From contig NW_022651110.1 in NCBI RefSeq assembly GCF_004027225.2, positions 248,001 to 312,000 of the forward strand: a DNA stretch of 64,000 nucleotides, in the 5' to 3' direction. Positions 59,037 to 64,000 of this stretch are shown one piece after another; the stretch's first letter is position 1, and each line of letters begins with the position of its first letter. The DNA is from Strigops habroptila (lineage: Eukaryota > Chordata > Aves > Psittaciformes > Psittacidae). Under the pieces are notes generated by a model. It was not told the origin of the DNA. It made no database searches and saw only the letters and a list, made by a program, of their open reading frames with translations. A program made the translations under genes and the position numbers.

Positions 59037-62000
59037 CTAAAATATCCTCTTCCTCTTCAGGTAGGAGTCAGCATAGTGCCCCCCCAGGCCCTGGGAGTGC
59101 TGCCCCACATAGCAGCCCTTGGGGCTGGGCTCCAGGGGGGGCAGCAGCTGGGAGAAGCTTCGTTTCTGCCCCCCCCCCGGGCTCTGAAAGGCAAAGAGAA
59201 GGGGGGGTCAATAGAGGGGGTTATGGGGGGGGTGGTGAAGGGGGTTTTGGGGGGGGGGGGGGGGTCATACCTTTGCTTGGCTGGGGGGGGCCAAGGGGAG
59301 GACGGTGTCTGTGGAGGTGGCTGGAGGCAGCCTGAGGGCCTGAGGGGTACAAGGCGGGGGGGTAAGCAATGGGGGGGGTCCCGAATTGTGGGGGGGGGTG
59401 TTTAAAGAGGGGGGGTCTCACCTTAATGTGACTCTGCTTGAGCCCGGCCTGGAGGCCGCTGGTGAAGTAGGAAGTGGGGGAGCCTGAGTAAAAGAGGGGC
59501 AGGGTGGGGGGGGCGCCCCCCCCACGCTCCAGCCCTGGGGAGGAGGAGAGCTGGGAGGGGAAGGGCGACGAGTGAGAACGGGGACCCCAAAGCAGGGGGG
59601 ACCCCAAAGCAGGGGGGACCCCCCCATTTCCCACTAACCCTCCACTTCCCCACTAAACCCCCCCATTTCCCACTACCCCCACCAATCCCCCACTAAACCC
59701 CCCCATTCCCCACTAAACCCCCCCATTCCCCACTAACCCCCCCAATCCCCCACTAAACCCCCCCATTCCCCACGAAACCCCCCCATTTCCCATCGCCCCC
59801 CCCCCATTTCCCACCACCCCCCCCCATTTCCCTACTAAATAGCCCCATTTCCCTCCTAACCCCCCCCATTCCCCATTAAACCCCTAAACCAAGGTGGGGA
59901 CCCCCCATTTCCCTCCTAACCCCCCCCATAATGTGCTTGGGGGGGGCACATTACCTTGGTCCTGCTGTGCCCAAAGCCCCCCAGGATGGCTCCGGCCTGG
60001 TCCCGCGGCTGGGGGTAAATCCGGGATCCCAAATCCTTCCCAGATGGAAAAGGGGGGTTAAAGGGGGAGTATCTCTGCGGCCCCCCCCCCCCCCCAAATT
60101 CCACCCCCCCCCACTCACCGGTTGGCAATCGAAGGTGAAGGCATCTGTAGGCAGGGGGGGCTGCGGGAGCCGGGGCTTGGAGCTGCCTCCCAAAACCCCC
60201 GTGTTCAGGTTCAAGCCTTTGGTGGCACCACCTGGAAAAGGCCCCAAAATGATGGAAAAGGGCAGAATTCCACCCAAAAGGGGTGAAATCCCGGGAAGGG
60301 AATAAGGGGGGGGGGTCGGGAATTGGGGGGGGGGGCACTCACCTCCTAAGCTGGGTGGTGGCAGGAAGCTGGGGAGGTTCAAGTAGGGGTTTAGGGGGAT
60401 CTTGAAGTCTTTGGGGGGGTCCCCCAGGAGGGAAACCTGCAGAGGGACACTTGGGGGGGTCAGATGGGTGCTGGGGGGGGGGTTGCGCCCCCAAAGCGCT
60501 GCTGGAGCAGGATAGAGCCCCCCCCCCCCCCCCCCCCCATTGCTCACCGGGGGGGCCGCGGCTCCGCTCTCGCTCTGCTTCGGCCTCTGGAGGCCACCGA
60601 GGACGGAGCCCAGCAGGGCCGGGGGCAGCCCCTGCAGGGCCTGGGGGGGGGCAGCGGCGGGGGGGGGCAGCGGCGGCCCCCGGAGCCCCCCGTCCCGCTC
60701 CAGCCCCACCGCAGCCGGGAAAGCAGCAACGGGAACGCTGCCCCGGCCCGGCGGCGCGTCCGCACCTGCGGAAGAGGAGGGGTGGCACCGGGAGCCGGCC
60801 CGATCCCAAGGGATACCCGAGAGGGAAAGAGGAGGGATGGGACCAGGATCCGGCCCGATCCCAAGGGATATCCAGGAGGGATGGCACCCGGATCCAGCCC
60901 GATCCCAAGGGATACCCGGGAGGGAAAGAGGAGGGATGGCACCGGGATCCGGCCCAATCCCAAGGGATACCCGGGAGGGAAAGAGGAGGGATGGCACCGG
61001 GATCCAGCCCGATCCCAAGGGATACCCGGGAGGGAAAGAGGAGGGATGGCACCGGGATCCGGCCCAATCCCAAGGGATACCCGAGAAGGAAAGAGGAGGG
61101 ATGGGACCAGGATCCGGCCCGATCCCAAGGGATATCCGAGAGGGACAGCACCCGGATCCAGCCCGATCCCAAGGGATATCCCGCTCTTACCGGCGGGGAG
61201 CTCGGGGAGGATGGGCCCCGGGGGCTGCGCCGGAGCCGGAGCCAGGGCGCTGCGGGGCCGGGAGCTCAGCGGCGGCTCCCCCAGGATTCCCGGTCTCTGC
61301 CAAGGATAACGGGCAGTTACCCGGGATGGGCTCAGGGAAGCGGGCTGGAAGCTCGGCAAGAGCCGCGGCTGCCAGGGCCCGGCTCCTTGAGCAGCCAATC
61401 CCAGGAACAGCGGTTGGGAATCATGGAATGAGCTGGGCTGGGAACGAGCTTTCAGAGCAGCAAGTCCAAGCTCTCCCCCACCACTGGCACCACATGGATC
61501 GGGAATGCCACGGGCAGCCTGTTCCCACCCTGGAGGCAGACAAACTCTTCCCAATATCCATCTAAACCCCCCTTGAGGCCCTTTGCTCTTGTCTCATCCC
61601 TTGGGATCAGAGACCAGCTCCCTCCTCCTGTGAGAGAGGGGTAAGGTCTCCCCTGAGCCTTCCCTTCTCCATCCAAGCCCCCCCATTCCCCATCACACTT
61701 GTGCTGCTCCGGAATTCCCGGGAGCACCACCGGCGCCTTCGCTGTGTTTTGGGATGAGAAGGAAAACAGGGAATGCCCCGAGCCGGTGCCATTCCCGGTT
61801 ACCTGCTGGCTTTGGTGCTGCAGCACCAGCTGGAGGAGCGTGGAGAGCGCTGGGTTGGGCACCAAGGGGGCAGCTCCCAGGATCCCTGCAGTGGGGAGAT
61901 TCCAGAGGCATGGAATTGCGTGCCGCAAGGGGGATTCGAGCCAGCAGAGCTCCGCTGTGCCTCGGCCTTACCCTGCTTCCCGGCGTGCAGCAGCGGAGCC

Positions 62001-63609
62001 AGGAGGAGCTGCAGGGAAGCGGGATTGCCCAGGCTGCTCAGGATCTGCAGCAGGTTGGGCTCCGGAAGGAGCCCCTTCCCTCGGTTCAGTGCCTTGGGAA
62101 TACACAGGGAATATGAGCAGGCATTCCTGCAGCATTCCCACAGCACTCCCACCCAGAATGGCAGCGCAACGGGGGGATTTGTGCACCCGTTCCGGGAGTG
62201 GCGGCATGCCAGAGGTGCCCGGAAGCAGGAGCTCCTCCATAGGGAATGTGCCAGCTGCTGGATCCCAGCCTCGGGAATGCCAATGGCACATGTCACCGTG
62301 TGGATGGAGCTGGGGGGAAGGAAACTGGGGAAGGCAGGAAGGAAGGAAGGGGGCAGGAAGGAAGGAAGGAAGGGGGGAACGAAGGAAGGAAGGGGGGAAC
62401 GAAGGGAGGAAGGGGGGAACGAAGGAAGGAAGGAAGGGGGGAACGAAGGAAGGAAGGAAGGGGGGGACAAAGGAAGGAAGGAAGGGGGGAACGAAGGGAG
62501 GAAGGAAGGGGGGAACAAAGGAAGGAAAGGGGCAGGATGGAAGGAAGGAGGGAAGGAAGGAAGGAAAGGGGCAGGAAGGAAGGAGGGAAGGAAGGAAGGA
62601 AGGAAAGGGGCAGGATGGAAGGAAGGGGGGCAGGAAGGAAGGAAAGGGGCAGGATGGAAGGAAGGAAAGGGGCAGGAAGCAGAGGGGGGCAGGAAGCAGG
62701 GGCAGGATGGAAGGAAGGGGGCAGGAAGGAAGGAAGCGGGGAAGGAAGGAAGGAAGCGGGGAAGGAAGGAAGGAAAGGGGCAGGATGGAAGGAAGGAAAG
62801 GGGCAGGATGGAAGGAAGGAAAGGGGCAGGAAGCAGGGGGGGGGCAGGAGCCTCACCATTGCCTGCGCTGCCGTCAGTGCAGCCAACATGCTGCGCCCGG
62901 GAGGCCCGGGAGCGCAGAAGGAGACTCGGATGTGATTCCCGGCGAGCGGAAACCCATCCGTGGCCTCTTGCACCAGCTCCGCCAGCTCCGGAGACTCGTA
63001 TTCCAGCACCGCAAAGCCCTTGAGCTGCCCGTCCTGCCCGTAGGCCAGCTGGGAAAGCGGGATCAGCACCGGGCTGCTCAGCACGGAGTGAGCGGCAGCC
63101 CCGATTCCGGCCCCATTCCCGGCCCCATTCCCGGCTCACCTGGCAGAAAGCGGGAGCGCCGGCGGCAGAGAAGACGCGGCGCAGCTCTTCCAGGTCGGAA
63201 TAGCTGTGGGGCAGCTTATCCACGCACAGGCACTTGGAATGGAGAAGCTCCGACGTCAAGTGGTTGGCGTCCATCCAGTGCACGTAGAGAGTCCGGGTGC
63301 CCAGCTGCTTCCCGAGCAGCTCGAGCTTGGCTCGCGCCGCCGAATCCTTCTTCATGTATTCCACGAAGCCGTAGCCTTTGGAATGGCCCGTTTTGGGGCT
63401 GTACACCAGGAAGCAACGTTCCAAGTTGCCGAAAGGGCGGACGAGCTCCTCGAACTGCTGCTGGCTGAAGAGCTGCGGCAGGTTGGCGACGCAGAGCAGA
63501 GCGTCCGTGGCCTGGAGCTGCACCGAGAGCTCCCGCTCCCGCAGGCGGCTCCGGTGGAGCTTGGCGATGGCCGATTCCGCCTGCTCCCTGTTGAGCAGCG
63601 TGACGAAGG
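59037..63609 (-). CDS. RAVER1: RAVER1, ribonucleoprotein PTB-binding 1 (5' end outside window)
   Basis: Twelve exons in phase: 63609-63140, 63048-62857, 62092-61972, 61885-61803, 61296-61191, 60765-60548, 60436-60343, 60231-60119, 60035-59955, 59550-59422, 59339-59271 and 59183-59037, about 607 residues. The first exon opens inside RRM1 ([18 protein letters not shown]) and holds RRM2 ([29 protein letters not shown]). RRM3 spans exons 1-2 ([26 protein letters not shown]). The Leu/Pro-rich middle has the PTB-binding type motif [19 protein letters not shown], and [19 protein letters not shown] follows. The tail ends [10 protein letters not shown], a nuclear signal seen in human RAVER1. Known role: co-regulator of PTBP1-dependent splicing that also binds vinculin and alpha-actinin. 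The N-terminal roughly 100 residues lie beyond the right edge. Confidence 0.95.
59640..59930 (+). repeat. Tandem repeat in a RAVER1 intron
   Basis: 20-21 bp unit CCCCACTAAACCCCCCCATT with variants, about twelve copies. Confidence 0.88.
60775..61185 (+). repeat. Minisatellite in a RAVER1 intron
   Basis: 58-60 bp unit including AGGAGGGATGGCACCGGGAT and CCCGATCCCAAGGGATACCC, seven copies with high mutual identity. It produces open frames on both strands. Confidence 0.93.
61424..61690 (-). mobile_element. CR1 LINE 3' fragment, diverged
   Basis: Minus-oriented old CR1 in a RAVER1 intron (GGGAATCATGGAATGAGC, GGGCAGCCTGTTCCCACC). Confidence 0.82.
62330..62850 (+). repeat. GGAA/AAGG purine tract in a RAVER1 intron
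   Basis: About 520 bp almost without pyrimidines: GGAAGGAAGGAAAGGGGCAG, GAACGAAGGAAGG and related units. The minus (transcribed RNA) sense is pyrimidine-rich and precedes the acceptor of the ALNRGKG exon. Confidence 0.93.
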
Positions 63610-64000
63610 CTGGCGGAGAAGAGCAGCGCAAGGTTGGGGCTGAGGCACCGAAGCACCCCCAAGCCATAGGGAAAAGGAGAGGACGTTGGGAGGAAAGGCG
63701 GCGCCGGGCCGAAAGGGAATTGCTGTGGGATAAGGGGGGGTGGTGGCACCGGGAGGGGAAAAGCCATTGGAATGGTTGGGAAGGAGCTTAAGAGCATCCA
63801 GTTCCTCCTGCCCCAGGGATGCCCCACATAAGAACATGTCACCCCAGGCTCTGCCTTGAGCACTGCCGGGGATGGAGCATCCAAACCCTCTCCCATCCCG
63901 GTTGAATGGAGATGGGAAGAGCTTCCTTCCCTCCAACCCAAACTTCCCTGCTGCAGTTTGAAGCCATCACCCCTTGTCCCGTCACTGCTGACGGTCCCTC
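63610..64000 (-). mobile_element. RAVER1 intron with CR1 copy at the window edge
   Basis: 63758-64000 is a minus-oriented CR1 3' region (GCCATTGGAATGGTTGGG, then CACTGCCGGGGATGGAGC) cut by the window end. 63610-63757 is plain intron. Confidence 0.85.

Noticed and set aside
60451-61565. Open frames of 280-340 codons on both strands in RAVER1
   Set aside because: They run through the 59-bp minisatellite and repeat the same peptide. The real exons at 60548 and 61191 lie in other frames and match RAVER1.
61799-63667. A single 622-codon minus-strand frame
   Set aside because: Only the first part (63609-63140) is a true RAVER1 exon. The rest reads through an intron made of the GGAA tract and gives Pro/Ser/Phe repeats.

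Overview
This is nuclear DNA from a bird, and its density suggests a GC-rich microchromosome. The evidence is about twenty 3'-end copies of the avian CR1 LINE, short introns, CpG-rich promoters, long G and C runs, and eleven vertebrate genes whose spliced exons can be read directly. I read splice sites and phases by eye. For all eleven genes the exons chain in frame to products close to the length of the human proteins, where the whole gene is present.

Left part (1-31000, AT-richer, with long introns and many CR1 copies): GMIP (minus strand, 3' end cut off by the window), NXNL1 (minus), SLC27A1 (plus) and PGLS (plus). NXNL1 and SLC27A1 are divergent, with start codons 712 bp apart. Middle and right part (31000-64000, very GC-rich, almost every larger intron filled with its own minisatellite): COLGALT1 (plus), then a minus-strand series PRKCSH, AURKB, SPC24, ZGLP1, FDX2 and RAVER1 (5' end outside the window).

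Gene order joins two regions that are separate in human. From memory of human maps, NXNL1-SLC27A1-PGLS-COLGALT1 and GMIP lie in 19p13.11. PRKCSH, SPC24, ZGLP1-FDX2-RAVER1 lie in 19p13.2, and AURKB is on 17p13.1. The join here is between COLGALT1 and PRKCSH. These two are convergent, both act on glycoproteins in the ER lumen, and end in the ER-retrieval tails RDEL and HDEL.

Functional groups: ER glycoprotein processing (COLGALT1, PRKCSH); cell division (AURKB, SPC24); metabolism (SLC27A1 fatty-acid uptake, PGLS pentose phosphate pathway, FDX2 iron-sulfur cluster assembly); photoreceptor redox or survival (NXNL1); Rho signalling (GMIP); RNA binding (RAVER1); germ-line transcription (ZGLP1). The strongest unusual signals are an AT-AC (U12-type) intron in SPC24, YY1-like modules repeated on both sides of AURKB, a minisatellite of different sequence in nearly every intron of the right half, and an N-terminal GMIP module that recalls ARHGAP29/45. 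I saw no endogenous retrovirus, DNA transposon or RNA gene.
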